DNA of 64,000 nt, taken from NCBI GenBank assembly GCA_023213395.1, contig CM041465.1, forward strand, positions 252,223,741-252,287,740. Reading direction: 5' to 3'. This DNA is from Cycas panzhihuaensis (lineage: Eukaryota > Cycadophyta). The translations under genes and the position numbers were made by a program. Below the pieces are notes generated by a model that was not told the origin of the DNA, did not search any database, and was given only the letters and a program-made list of their open reading frames with translations. Shown in pieces: positions 1-12,297 of the stretch (its first letter is position 1; every line of letters starts with the position of its first letter).

Positions 1-264
1 CTTAGGCCACCCAGTAGGATTACATGTATAAGACCCATTTTGTCTATATAAATGGTCATAAATTGTAAATGATGTGGGTTATCTTGATAGAACTTGTTTT
101 ATAAAGATTGTGACATGGTTATTTCTATCTTTTTGTGATCATTTAGCACTCTCGTGTTCCTATGAAACTCTTGGTTAGCTTGTTTGCTCTGTTGGATAAG
201 AAGATGTTGTTGCGATTGTTAAATTCTCTACTATCTCAAAAGTATTGGCGAGAAGAAATGTCCC

Positions 265-1456
265 ATCCTCATTAGGCAAGAATATCTATTTGACGAGGAA
301 CTCTGGAAACATCTTATTTCAAAGTAGTTTCACCCATTGACATCGTATCTTTTCTTACTTGGGTTGAAATTATCCTACTAGATCAAAAAGATAAACTAAA
401 TTTTAACTTGTAAGGCACAACTTTTTCGATGTGAACTCCAAATACTTCGAATCATACAACTCATCCTCAAGTATCCATAAAACAACTTAGTTTGTCCAAA
501 CGGGACATGGGGATATGGCTCATAAATTCTTGTTTTAGGTCAAATACAAACAAAGTGATCCCAATCGCAAATTCATCTTGGATGCTCTTGGGCAACCTAC
601 CTTCATACCAAAATCCTCTACAATTTTGATTTATAACCCTAAAGGCACTCATTGAAAAAATGTGGGATTAAAGGGGAGTTATTTATCTATTTTCTAGATT
701 TTTGAAGGCTAATTCACTTGTATTTTAGACACTACAAAGAGTCTACTATGGTATGAACTTGCATGAAGGAAACTTTGTGCACAATTTACAAAAGGTGAAA
801 ATGGACATAAATAGAAAAAGGGCTATTAGATATTTTCAAGTGTGAGATCGGGATGAAGGGTTCTCACTGTTGATCTTTGGCCACTATCACCATAAACTCA
901 TCTATAGATTTAGGTTGTTATCTTGTCCTCTATTTCAAGGAAGAGGGAAAGTACATGGATAGAACATGATACTAACAAGAATAGAAGTCCTTTTGTTTTA
1001 ACAATTTATCCTTTTTATGGTTTCTTCAAAGGAGGATTAGTAACATGCCCAACAAACACACGGTGATGATAGGCGTCTAATAAAAATCGCACCATTGAGG
1101 AGGAAACAACAAATGAGAAGACACATTTGAGACAAGAGTGAATGTGAGACTAAACAATCTTTACTTCAAAACCCTAACAACTTATGTCCTTTACTAGAAG
1201 CACACCATAAAAGTTATGCTCTCAATCAACATGCAGCATCTTCTTTCAATTAAACACAGAATAAATCATGTCTATAATGAAAGACATTAGACTTTTACCA
1301 TTTACTATTAATTCAACTTCCATGTTATAATGGATAGAGACAAAAACCAATCACTAATCAAGTTTCTCACCTCACAATTTATTCGTATGCAATTTGTTTC
1401 TGAAACCAAGTCCATTATTATCAATCATAAATGATGTGCTTGAAACAAGACAACAT
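265..1456 (-). repeat. Unclassified repeat family A, inverted copy (A0)
   Basis: The reverse complement of this stretch aligns by eye with about 3,760-5,010. Shared stretches include the one around 290-400 (matching 4,880-4,990 reversed) and the one around 1,250-1,456 (matching 3,760-3,990 reversed). Divergence is clearly higher than between the two direct copies A1 and A2. Read on the minus strand, 467-652 is open for 61 codons, and fragments in A1 give similar peptides (for example IQDEF/IQDKF near a WYE motif), so the family may once have encoded a protein. I do not recognise it. Bases 1-264 hold no feature I can support. Confidence 0.6.
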
Positions 1457-2779
1457 CCATACAAGTTACTCAATCATAAACAATGTACTTGAAACATCAA
1501 AGAGCAACCATCTGATTTGTTGAAAGATAGGTGGATGATAGTAACAACTTCAAATGGAATGGTTTCCCAATCACCACTAGAGACACAATCAAATCCACAC
1601 TCCAAGTATTACAAGGCCAAAGGAATTCTATTCTCCTTTTATTATCATAACTAGGTGGAATTATCTTTGCATCTATACAGCACCAAGCTGGTGGTGAACA
1701 ATGGAATTGTGCTAATGTACAAGTAACCATTACATTAAAAAAAAAAAATTCTAAATCCTATTGGTGAAAAGAATACATATTTATGGGTGAGGTTTGTTAC
1801 TCAACCAATATGTGATCACAACAACCTTGAAATAAGACAAGATTACCACATCTTAATACAATTTGGAATATGAACAAAGGACAAACATCGATTGAGACTT
1901 TAGCCATTATTTCCATGTCATCTTTGGTGGGACCCCACCTCCTACCAAATTCATAATAACCTATAATTTATAAGCATTTTAAAATCAATTATCTTTGTGA
2001 AACCCTACTTTAAGTCTCAAACACATACTTCTATGTAGTTATTACTTTACCCCTATATCTGAATCTCAAGAGACCAATTATGTGAATCTAATTTTGTAAT
2101 CAATCGTCTCTATGGAGACTAGATTCACTTGTCCTTTTCTACAAGGATATCTGGTACCAATCACTTATGCATGATCAATACATGGAAGCTCATTATGCCA
2201 TAGCAACATATTGAGTTGAACCAGGCACTTAACACAAAATGTGGAGAGACCATAAGAGATTTGCTTGTTCCTTAAAACTTCAAAACATGAAAAAATTACT
2301 TGATCTATCATGAAGATAGAGGCTTATGGCACCCAATACCTATTGAAATGGTTTTACAAGTTGGCTAACAAAGAATTTCTTCACAGTCACTAGTAAGAAT
2401 GAGTTTGATAGTCCTAGTGGAAGCTTGTTATAATAACTAGTCCTCATCAGATCAAGTCCCCAACCATGGTAAAGTTTGAAATATGGATTCATTAATCCTT
2501 TCAATGACCTTTTTGCAACCACCAATCTTCAATAATAAAGTCATGATATGAATCAATTTCTCATTCACTTAAGCAAAGGGAAAATGCCTCTTATCAAAAA
2601 TGCTTTAAGCCATCATCATTTTAAAATGAAATTCATAAACTCAACAAGAATAAATTATTTGAAAACTACATAGTAGCAAAAGATATTGCGTTCTCTTTAC
2701 ACAAAGGAATCATAGTAAAAAATCATATTTTATCAATTCTCCAAATGTCATGTAGAAGTTGATTTTCCTTTGCCCTTAA
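1457..2779. other. Stretch between inverted repeats; no gene seen
   Basis: AT-rich sequence with only short open frames and no family motif I recognise. A second short copy of the ATCATAAA(T/C)(G/A)ATGT(G/A)CTTGAAAC motif lies at about 1,470-1,497, just inside the inverted-repeat edge. A run of A lies at about 1,737-1,748. Confidence 0.5.
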
Positions 2780-3110
2780 GACTCAGTCTACATTGCATTC
2801 AACCCTCTGACAAGCTCAGTCTTTATCTTTGGATGACTCATTCCAAGGTCATCACCCACACATTTTCATTGTATATTGACAAGGATGGAGATTTGGATAA
2901 AGAGGAGGGATGAGAACCCCAATTTGCCAAGTATGAAATTTGGATTTTGCTATTTGCAAATGATCTGATATTATTGGCAAGACAAAACACATCCAATATA
3001 AGCATTTAAAAGCTTCAAAAGAACTATGGAAAATAGGTACAAAAGTATGCACAAATAAAAAGGGAAAAAACAAAACATAGTAGTAGCCTTATTACCAAAA
3101 TGAAGTTCTA
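2780..3110 (+). pseudogene. LINE (non-LTR retrotransposon) reverse transcriptase remnant
   Basis: In the plus-strand frame around 2,870-3,090 the translation reads SLYIDKDGD, a stop, then QFAKYEIWILLFANDLILLA. This matches the LINE RT core, where the order is SLYID, a variable loop, (K)Y.I.LLLYADDL.L. The catalytic motif YADD appears as FAND at about 2,953-2,964, so one metal-binding aspartate is replaced by Asn, consistent with a G-to-A change. The following peptide resembles the K-T-K region downstream of the motif. Stops interrupt the frame. No LINE 5' end or ORF1 is visible, and the 3' limit is unclear (similarity may run to about 3,450). This is a dead fragment. Confidence 0.6.
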
Positions 3111-3759
3111 GACAACTGATCATAGTGTCCACTATACAATGAAAAATGGGTAGAAAAGAAAAGAGCTTGAACCAACCATTACTACTTGAGTTTAAATTTC
3201 TAGAAAAAAATAAAATAGGAAAGCAATATTACTACTACAAACCAAATGTAAATGCCACATAAGTTGTGGGGATAGGAGGCTTGGGAGGCCTCACTCTACA
3301 CAATGGTAGATTCTAATGATACTCCATCGATGTAAAGTGTAGGACAATACTTAATAGTGCTAAAATGGAGAAGATTTGAGAAATTACAAAAGAGAGTAGC
3401 ATTAAATTTTTTAGAACCAAAACCAACCCCTCATATATAAAGTTACACTCATGAAAATGGGGTCCATAACTACAAGATATTACAAAAAAGACTTGTCATT
3501 ACTTTTCCGAGAATAAAAGTCACACTTCAAACAAAGTCTAGTACCATAAAACTTAAGAACACAAAATGCATAAATGAGAAGCATTTACAAATTTACCACA
3601 ATTAGAACAAACACAAAATATGGTTCTCTAGAAATAACCACTCTACCAATAAGGAAGCCCATCTCTACAAAAGAACCAAAATTTAAGAAAATTCCAAATG
3701 AAGTCTTGGTGAATGTTTATGAGACAACCACCACTACCATGCTTCTCTCAGAAATATTG
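3111..3759. other. Spacer up to repeat A1; no gene assigned
   Basis: It may contain the decayed 3' end of the LINE remnant. A 62-codon open frame at 3,574-3,762 on the plus strand has no recognisable motif and I do not call it a gene. Confidence 0.4.
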
Positions 3760-6033
3760 TAAGGATGTTGTTTGGTGTTTCAAGTACATCATTTATGATT
3801 GAGAATCTTGCATGGGCTTGGTTTCTTGAAGCAAATTGCATGCAAAAATAAATTGTGAGACCGAACTTGATTGATGATTGTTTTTTGCCTCTATCCAAGA
3901 TAGCAAGGAAATTGAATTAATAATACTAAATGGTGAAAGATTTGTGTCTTTCATTGTAGATATGATTTGCTTTGTGTTTAATGGAAAGAAGATACTGCAT
4001 GCTTGTTGATTAGAGCATAACTTTTATGCTATGCTTCTAGTAGAGGACATAGTTTGTTAGCATTTTGAAATATAAATTGTTTAGTTCTAATTTCACTCCT
4101 ATTACTTCCATCTATCTCAAATGTGTCTTCCCATTTGTTGTTTCCTCACAATGGTGCAAATTGTCATCAAACACCCGTTGTCATTGGTGTGTATGGTAGG
4201 TGTGTTACGAATCCTCTTTTTGAAGAAACCATAAACAAGAATAAAAGGTTAAAACAAAAAAGACTTCTATTCTTGTTAGCATCATAGTCCGTCTACGGAC
4301 TTTCCATTTGCCTTCAAATGGAGGATAGGATAACAAATCCTTTTTTTTTCTTAAAGGCAAATGAGGTTTTGGTGATAGTGGCCAAAAGCTTAATAGTGAG
4401 AAGCCTTCATCCCAATCTCACACATGCAAATCTTTGATAGCCCTTTTTCCATTTGAGTCTTTATTTTTACTTTTTGTAAAGTGTTCACAAAGTTGGCCCT
4501 ACTCAAGCTCAGACCATAGTAGACTCTTTGTAGCATGTAAAATGTGAGTGAATTAGCCTTTAGAAATCTAAAAAATAGCTGAATAACTCCCCTCTAATCC
4601 TACATATTTTTAGTGAGTGCCTTAGGGTTACAAAGTTGTAGAATGTAGAGTATTTTGGTATGAAGTTAAATTGTCCTAAAGCATCCAAGACAAATTTGTA
4701 GATTGGGATCAATGTTTGTATTTGATCTGAAGTAAGAATTATGATCCACATCCTTATTTCTTGATTTAGACACTTGCTATGTTTTAGTAAGGATCTAGCG
4801 AAGGGTAGTATGATTCCAAAAGTATTTTGAAGCACACAATGAACAAATTGTGCCTTGTAAGTTAAATTTTAGTTTGTCTTTGATGCGATGAGGATAAGTT
4901 CAACACAAGTAGGAAAAGATCTAGTATCAAGGGGTGAAACTACTTTGAAATAAGATGTTTCATAGAGTTTCTCATCAAATAGATAGATTTTCCTAATGAG
5001 GATGCACATAGGTTGGTTAAATATCTTCAACACAAACACTTGGTGGTGTTCTCTAACTTTTAAGTATAAATTTGTCAATGGAATCATTATGAGCCCTTCC
5101 ATTTTATTCTTTAATCTAGACTAGTTTTAGTTTAAAGAGCCCATGCTTATTAATTGAGGGCACCAGATCTTGACTCTGAATTAAACATGTGTTGTTGTTC
5201 TTTTTCTTTTAAGGATAAATTGGTCAATAGGATTTGTTATGAGCCATTCCATCCTACATCCTATTCTTTTAATCTATATAGATAGACGGGTTTTCAATTT
5301 AAAGTTTTCATGGCTATTAAACAACAATATCGAATCTTCATTGGATGTAATCGTAGATCAATCAACTTCTTCTTGGAGTTCGGAATGGCCAAATTATCAC
5401 ATAGACTTGAGGTTTCCTTTCTATATACCAAGGCAACATTTGAGTCCACAAAACATTCATTATATTTCCTATGGTTTGATTGTCAAGTTGTGAGAAAATC
5501 ATTCCAATTGTGATCTTGTTTGAAGCTCATTCATTTGTCTTACCTAGTTCTCTAGTGGACTTGTATGTATAGAAGATACTATGATGCCTTTTAGAATGGT
5601 ACTTTGAAGAAGTTGCTTAAAGAATAGTATGGATAGATTATGTGATATCAAATGTGTTATGTAACCTTTAGTGAGCATGCAGGCGATTGCGATTAATGGA
5701 TAGTTTCCATGGCCCATTATCAATTTGACCACTAATTGGAATGTAGTTGTGAACATCAAGAACAATTTAGATGAACCATTTATGATCGCATGGTATGAAG
5801 TTCAACAACTTACCAGAAATAAGGTTGTACATTTATTGCATTATTTATAAGACTAATGCATTTATATGGGAAGAAAATCCTATAGTAATTTTGGGTAATT
5901 ACTTGTTTTAATGTGGTGCATTATAATCTCTTTTGATGTACGACATTGATGATGCAATAGGGATGGTTTGCAACATTGCTAGAACTCTTGGTAAGATCAT
6001 GTCTATGGGATTAGTTCTCTCGTTCTTATTTTG
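3760..6033 (+). repeat. Unclassified repeat family A, copy A1
   Basis: Bases 3,976-6,033 are nearly the same as 7,409-9,469 (copy A2) in the same orientation. Bases 3,760-5,010 also pair with the inverted copy A0. Small indels and point changes separate A1 from A2. Both strands have short open frames shared by the two copies, for example minus 4,560-4,835 and minus 5,544-5,765, but none extends far and none matches a family I know. It may be part of a non-autonomous or heavily decayed LTR element. The edge with unit B lies at about 6,033. Confidence 0.75.
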
Positions 6034-7408
6034 AATGTTGCAGTGAAGGGACTATTTTAAATGTTCTAGATATTGAAGTGAAGGCACTATGCTACATTCT
6101 TGCACTATTGTAGATATTGCAACTATTGTAGATGTTGTTGCCTTCAACAAAAAGTAAACATATTGTTTGATGTTGCAATTTTGTAAATGTTTTAATTATG
6201 AAGGTAATATTGTTATAGAGGCACCAATTCAAATGCTATAAATAACACAACATTGTAAATGTTGTAATATTACAACAAAGCTATAATGTTGCAAGAAATG
6301 CAAATGTTATGAATGTCGAGGATGATTCTAGATGCCAAAATATTACAATGTCAAGATAATAAAATTGTTGTAGAATGTGCCTTCAAGATAATGTGAAGGT
6401 AAGACATGCAATACTATTGTCATCAGAAAATATGAAGGAGCGTGAAATCTTAGAAGAGAAAATAAGAGAAATATAAGAGTAAACTCTCCTTAAACACCCT
6501 CCTTCTCCTCGTTATGATCATATTATAATAGTGAAACTGAGGAAAGATGAAAGAAGTTGTGAAAGATAAAAGGTAAAAGTTGCTTTAAAAGACAACCTAT
6601 AACTCATTGGAAGGTTACCCTAGTGTTCTTGAGACTAAATCATATGACCTTATAAGTAAATGTTTCCCACAAGGCTATGAAAGAGCTCTTGTGGTGATAT
6701 TCAGTTGTGATAAGAATCAAGTTGTACTTTGAAAACCCATCCATAAGGGACAAGACCTCAAAACTGATAGTTTGATCGATGACCTAGTCAATGGAAGGAA
6801 ATGGGAGGTTGCCTTTGTAAAAATCAATGCAGATGCATATCATTCTATTCTTTATGAGGATGGGGATGATATTAGCTACCCATTATGGATCATCAATTAG
6901 AGTGACAAAATTCACATTTAATTGTTTCATAACCCGTACTTTAAGACTATCCACAACTTGGCTATAATAGGTCACTACTTTTGTCGCATTGCCCTAACAT
7001 CTTTCTTGGAGACAATGTTATTCATGATAATATCATGGTTGATTCTTTTCATGTCAAACTAGTGCCATGCAAACATGTCAAAAAGTTTTTTTAAGAGATT
7101 AGTGTAAGCATTGATCTCTTTAGGAGTGGTTTCAACGCCATTTTTGGTAATCATAGTATTTGACATTAGATCTAATATTATACTTGTGGTTTCTCCCACG
7201 AGCATAGGGTTCTCTTCCTCAAAGTGTTTGAGAGATGAAGGAAGTGCTTGTTCCATAGACATAATTGTTGCATCACATTGTAGTGTCTAAATACCTCCTC
7301 TAGGATTGAGAACCTTTTCAAATCCTAGTTTATGGTGGCTAGGAGGAAGGTTGAACTTGCCAACCATGTGCTCATGTGTGGCCTCGTCATTTTTAAAATA
7401 ATCCATTG
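6034..7408 (-). repeat. Repeat unit B, copy B1 (carries gypsy RT remnant)
   Basis: Nearly identical in the same orientation to about 11,790-13,160 (copy B2), with scattered indels. On the minus strand its upper half encodes the start of a Ty3/gypsy reverse transcriptase (see 6,590-7,262). Its lower half, about 6,034-6,530, is a non-coding LTR-like stretch with many repeats of TGAAGG, TTGCA and GTAGATGTTG motifs. It is followed at once by copy A2, so the local order is A1-B1-A2. Confidence 0.75.
6590..7262 (-). pseudogene. Ty3/gypsy protease-RT junction and RT N-terminus (Tat/Athila-type), broken
   Basis: The minus strand is open from 7,262 to 7,059 (67 codons, ending in KKLFDMFAWH). It then continues through stops and frameshifts into CIDF-like sequence at about 6,805-6,830, LPFPSID, and SLMDGFSKYN at about 6,721-6,755. 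A segment resembling W(G/E)TF.YKV..F.LKN then ends in TFQ at about 6,595. This is the standard order from the linker before RT (MFAWS.EDM) into RT motif A (MDGFSGYNQ) and the following LKNA.ATYQ region. It would copy element RNA into DNA. Several stops, the missing YVDD end of RT and the missing RNase H make it nonfunctional. The same sequence is repeated in B2. Confidence 0.8.
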
Positions 7409-9469
7409 CTCTGTTTAATGGAAAGAAGATACCGCATGCTTGTTGATTGGAAGCATAACTTTTATGCTATGCTTCTAGTAGAGGACATAGTTTGTTAGCA
7501 TTTTGAAATATAAATTGTTTAGTTCTAACTTCACTCCTATTACTTCCATCTATCTCAAATGTGTCTTCCCATTTGTTGTTTCCTCACAATGGTGCAAATT
7601 GTCGTCAAACACCCCTTGTCATTGGTGTGTATGGTAGGCGTGTTACGAATCCTCTTTTTGAAGAAACCATAAACAAGAATAAAGGTTAAAACAAAAAGAC
7701 TTCTATTCTTGTTAGCATCATAGTCCATCGCACTTTCCATTTGCCTTCAAATGGAGGATAGGATAACAAATCCTTTTTTTTTCTTAAAGGCAAATGAGGT
7801 TTTGGTGATAGTGGCCAAAAGCTTAATAGTGAGAAGCCTTCATCCCAATCTCACATATGCAAATCTTTGATAGCCCTTTTCCCATTTGAGTCTTTATTTT
7901 TACTTTTTGTAAAGTGTTCACAAAGTTGGCCCTCACTCAAGCTCAGACAATAGTAGACTCTTTGTAGCATGTAAAATGTGAGTGAATTAGATTTTAGAAA
8001 TCTAAAAAATAGCTGAATAACTCCCCTCTAATCCTACATATTTTTAGTGAGTGCCTTAGGGTTACAAAGTTGTAGAATGTAGAGTATTTTGGTATGAAGT
8101 TAAATTGTCCTAAAGCATCCAAGACAAATTTGTAGATTGGGATCAATGCTTGTATTTGATCTGAAGTAAGAATTGTGAGCCACATCCTTATTTCTTGATT
8201 TGGACACTTGCTAAGTTTTAGTAAGGATCCCCGATGAAGGGTAGTATGATTCCAAAAGTAATTTGAAGCACACAATGAACAAATTGTGCCTTGTAAGTTA
8301 AATTTTAGTTTGTCTTTTGATGCAGTAGGATAAGTTCAACCCAAGTAGGAAAAGATCCGGTATCAAGGGGTGAAACTACTTTGAAATAAGATGTTTCATA
8401 GAGTTTCTCATCAAATAGATAGATTTTCCTAATGAGGATGCACATAGGTTGGTTAAATATCTTCAACGCAAACACTTGGTGGTGTTCTCTAACTTTTAAG
8501 TATAAATTTGTCAATGGAATGCATGAGCCCTTCCATTTTATTCTTTAATCTAGACTAGTTTTTAGTTTAAAGAGCCCATGCTTATTAATTGAGGGCACCA
8601 GATCTTGACTCTGAATTAAACATGTGTTGTTGTTCTTTTTCTTTTAAGGATAAATTGGTCAATAGGATTTGTTATGAGCCATTCCATCCTACATCCTATT
8701 CTTTTAATCTATATAGATAGACGGGTTTTCAATTTAAAGTTTTCATGGCTATTAAACAACAATATTGAATCTTCATTGGGTGTAATCGTAGATCAATCAA
8801 CTTCTTCTTGGAGTTGAATGGCCAAATTATCACATAGACTTGAGGTTTCCTTTCTATATACCAAGGCAACATTTTGAGTCCACAAAACATTCGTTATATT
8901 TCCTATGGTTTGATTGTGCAAGTTGTGAGCAAATCATTCCAATTGTGATCTTGTTTGAAGCTCATTCATTTGTCTTACCTAGTTCTCTAGTGGACTTGTA
9001 TGTATAGAAGATACTATGATGCCTTTTAGAATGGTACTTTGAAGAATTTGCTTAAAGAATAGCATGGATAGATTATGTGATATCAAATGTGTTATGTAAC
9101 CTTTAGTGAACATGCAGGCGATTATGATTAATGGATAGTTTCCATGGCCCATTATCAATTTGACCACTAATTGGAATGTAGTTGTGAACATCAGGAACAA
9201 TTTAGATGAACCATTTATGATCGTATGGTATGAAGTTCAACAACTTACCATAAATAAGGATGTACATTTGTTGCATTATTTATAAGACTAATGCATTTAT
9301 ATGGGAAGAAAATCCTATAGTAATTTTGGGAAATTGCTTGTCTTAATGTGGTGCATTATAATCTCTTTTTTGATGGCATGACATTGATGATGCAATAGGG
9401 ATGGTTTGCAACATTGCTAGAACTCTTGGCAAGATCGTGTCTATGGGACTAGTTCTCTGGATTCTTATT
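7409..9469 (+). repeat. Unclassified repeat family A, copy A2
   Basis: Direct copy of 3,976-6,033. It starts after a B1 end reading CCATTGCT, against TTTGCTTTG at the A1 edge, so the duplication junction may rest on a few shared bases (TTGCT). It ends at about 9,469, where A2 runs on into unit X while A1 jumps directly to unit B1. Short minus-strand frames (7,994-8,275, 8,305-8,514, 8,979-9,200) correspond to those in A1 with a few replacements. I do not recognise a function. Confidence 0.75.
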
Positions 9470-10715
9470 AGAGGGAATTAGACCTATCAATTTCAAGCTA
9501 AAAATTAGATTGATAGTTTTGTTTACTTCCCCTCACTCTAATTTCAAAGAGAAGCTAGAATGTTTGGAGGAATCATTATGAACAATCACCTGATGATTTT
9601 TGTTCCCTTTGGAACTCTAGATGGAGACTTTATCATCTTTATTGGTGACTAGTATATCAGGAGTCATAGGTTGAATACAATCCCTCTATGTAAGTGGGAA
9701 CTTGAATCTAGTTTTTATGTATGGCCATTTTGTTTTACAAAATTCATTGGGTAGAAAGCATTAATTGATTGATTTGCTTTCTTATGAGGCAATATCTAAG
9801 GAAAACATTTGTTGATGGGAAGGACCTTGGAATGCTTGATGAAGTGCTCATTAATGGGAAGGGTCCTACCATTATAATGCTTCGATCCTTGTTGGTATCG
9901 AGTATAGAAATTGAATGTTAAGCTTGTTAGGTTTATGCTCTAGTCAACTCCTTTGATAACATCTAAGATTGGCCAAAGTGGTACAAACAGATTGAGGATA
10001 TTTGAATGAATAGCGTAGAAAAACCTATCGCTTAAGGGTACACAATGTCGGTAGTGCCACATGTTTGAACTTAAGAATCTAAAATCACAACATGCTTCTT
10101 ATGGAGACAGGGCCATTCCTACATAGTGCAACAAAATTACCAAAATTTAGATATACGTATGGGTTAGTCTTATTCATTCTAGGTTCAAATGAGACCATAA
10201 TGCAAGCACTAATTATTATATTGTTGCAAGCACACAATTTGTTAATACGACTATCTAGACCAATGTCACTAGTGCTACCACTCTACATTACTCCAACTCA
10301 AAGGTCTGCATTAGGGCCTCTTCCATATGCCCCAATGATTATTATGACAAGTACCTCTCATTTGAACTTGCCAAGATCCATAAGGTGATTTTTCACTAGC
10401 TGCATTGAATATTTGATGCTCCTTTTTGTTATTCTTTTATTTCTTACAATATAATCAACCACTTAGTTTTGCTTGCATCTTTTATACATAACTAGTGGAA
10501 TCGTCTTCAAGAGGTACTCGACCTAATCCATGGGGTTTTTTCAAATATGGGCAAATAAATATCACTCAGGTGTATGTGTTGTAGAATAAACCATTTGAAA
10601 TAATTAAAGAGAAGCGACATTGCACTTTGAATGTCATCTCTTTTAATGCTCTGTCAACTAGCTCAAACTTAAAGATTGTTTTAATTTAACTGGAGTCTTC
10701 AAACTTTATTTTTTG
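9470..10715 (+). other. Unit X, left part; unrecognised
   Basis: This stretch is present only between A2 and B2 and is missing between A1 and B1. It holds a 98-codon plus-strand open frame at 10,092-10,388, low in complexity and without a known motif, and otherwise no coding sign. By position it could be the decayed internal part of the gypsy element whose integrase follows, but I see no RT or RNase H motifs to prove that. Confidence 0.4.
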
Positions 10716-11400
10716 GTAGATCTATGGAGGACATCTTGCGATAAAGAGGATAGTACAAAGATCATGACAGTGGGATCCTTTTGGCCTTCCTTACACAAGA
10801 ATGAAAAGCATTATGTTGCTTGTTATGATGCCTACAACTAATGGAGAGACCATCCAAAGGATTTTCCATGCCTATGCACATTTCTTTTTAATTTAGCCCT
10901 TTGAAAAGTGGGGCATTGATTTCGTAGGGCCAATGCATCCAACATCAAGCAAGGGATACCAACACATACTAGTTTGCTCAAACTTTGTGAAGAAATGAGA
11001 ACTTGAAAGGATGCCACTGAGATCATCCAAGTGCACAAGTGTGATTGGGGAAAAAGATTGCCAAAAGCTATATGGGCATATTATATTACTTGGAAGACAG
11101 CTACAGGAATTAGTCCCTTAGAATTGATATATGGAAAACACGTTTGTCATGCCAATGGAATTAGAGATGAAAACACTTGGGACATCTAATCAATCAGACA
11201 TGTTACTACCCGAGGCCTAAAAGCAAGGTTAATGGACATTTATGAATAAGAAGAGATTCAAGAGCAAGCTTTATAAAGAACTCGGATCGAGACAACATTA
11301 GAAAGCAATGGCATGAACATTACATCTAACAAAAAGTTTTAAAGCTGAGCAACAGCGCTTGTGAATTGATATAGGTTGAAGTTGCCAAGAAGCCAATGAG
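10716..11400 (+). pseudogene. Ty3/gypsy integrase remnant
   Basis: In plus-strand frames the sequence reads GGHLAIKRIVQRS at about 10,726, the start of the HHCC zinc-binding domain. Further on it reads PFEKWGIDFVGP at about 10,900-10,935, followed by SSKGYQHILV. The latter is the entry to the DDE catalytic core, where the first catalytic Asp is the D of IDF. Integrase joins the element cDNA to host DNA. Stops break the frame after LVCSNFVKK. The second Asp and the Glu cannot be aligned, and only scraps of the C-terminal part remain to about 11,400. It runs opposite to the gypsy RT in B2, so it belongs to a different element. Confidence 0.7.
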
Positions 11401-11584
11401 TTGAGACAATTTTATAAAGATAGTGCAAAAACAATCTAGACTCTAAATAATATAAGATCATTATCTAGATTTGATTTTGTGCTTAGTTAGTCATCTAACT
11501 AAGCATTTAGCTCTTTTTATTCATGCATTTAGGAGTTGTTTAGCTGTTATAGTCTCACCTAAAAGTTCATGCTTTAATGTGGGG

Positions 11585-12297
11585 AAGTTCTTGTAGATAT
11601 CACTGCCTTGAACAACAAGTGAAGGTATTGTTACTCTATTGTAGATGTTGCACTATTGCAGATGTTGTAGATGTTGCAATCTTCAATAAAAAATGAAGGG
11701 ATTATGGAAAATGTCATATCATTGTAGTTATTGCAGATGTTGCAACTATTGCAATCATTGTTGCCTTGAACAAAAACTGAAGGCACTATTTTGAATGTTG
11801 CAGTGAAGGCACTATTTTGAATATTCTAGATATTGAAGTGAAGGCACTATGCTACATTCTTACACTATTGTAGATATTGCAACTATTGTAGATGTTGTTG
11901 CCTTCAACAAAAAGTAAACATATTGTTTGATGTTGCAATTTTGTAAATGTTTTAATTATCAAGGCAATATTGTTATAGAGGCACCAATTCAAATGCTATA
12001 AATAACACAACATTGTAAATGTTGTAATATTGCAACAAAGCTATAATGTTGCAAGAAATGCAAATGTTATGAATGGCGAGGATGATTCTAGATGCCAAAA
12101 ATATTACAATGTCAAGATAATAAAATTGTTGTAGAGCGTGCCTTCAAGATAATGTGAAGGTAAGACATACAATCTTGTTGTCATCGGAAAATATGAAGGA
12201 GCGTGAAATCTTAGAAGAAAATAAGAGAAATATAAGAGCAAACTCTCCTTAAACACCCTCCTTCTCCTCGTTATGATCATATTATAATAGTGACGAG
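11585..12297 (+). repeat. Possible 3' LTR of the plus-strand gypsy remnant
   Basis: It lies just after the integrase remnant and a TTTAATGTGGGGAAG stretch that looks like a polypurine tract (about 11,573-11,587). It is non-coding and ends around ATAATAGTGA at about 12,294. Beyond that point the minus-strand RT of B2 begins, with FIFH-like peptide at about 12,300-12,330. Most of it (11,790-12,297) is repeated at about 6,034-6,536. No clear TG...CA pair or target duplication was found, so the limits are guesses. Confidence 0.35.

Noticed and set aside
4560-5102. Minus-strand frames shared by A1 and A2 as a real gene
   Set aside because: The second copy has diverged with indels, the inverted copy has no matching frame of useful length, and no family is recognised. 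They are kept only as part of repeat family A.
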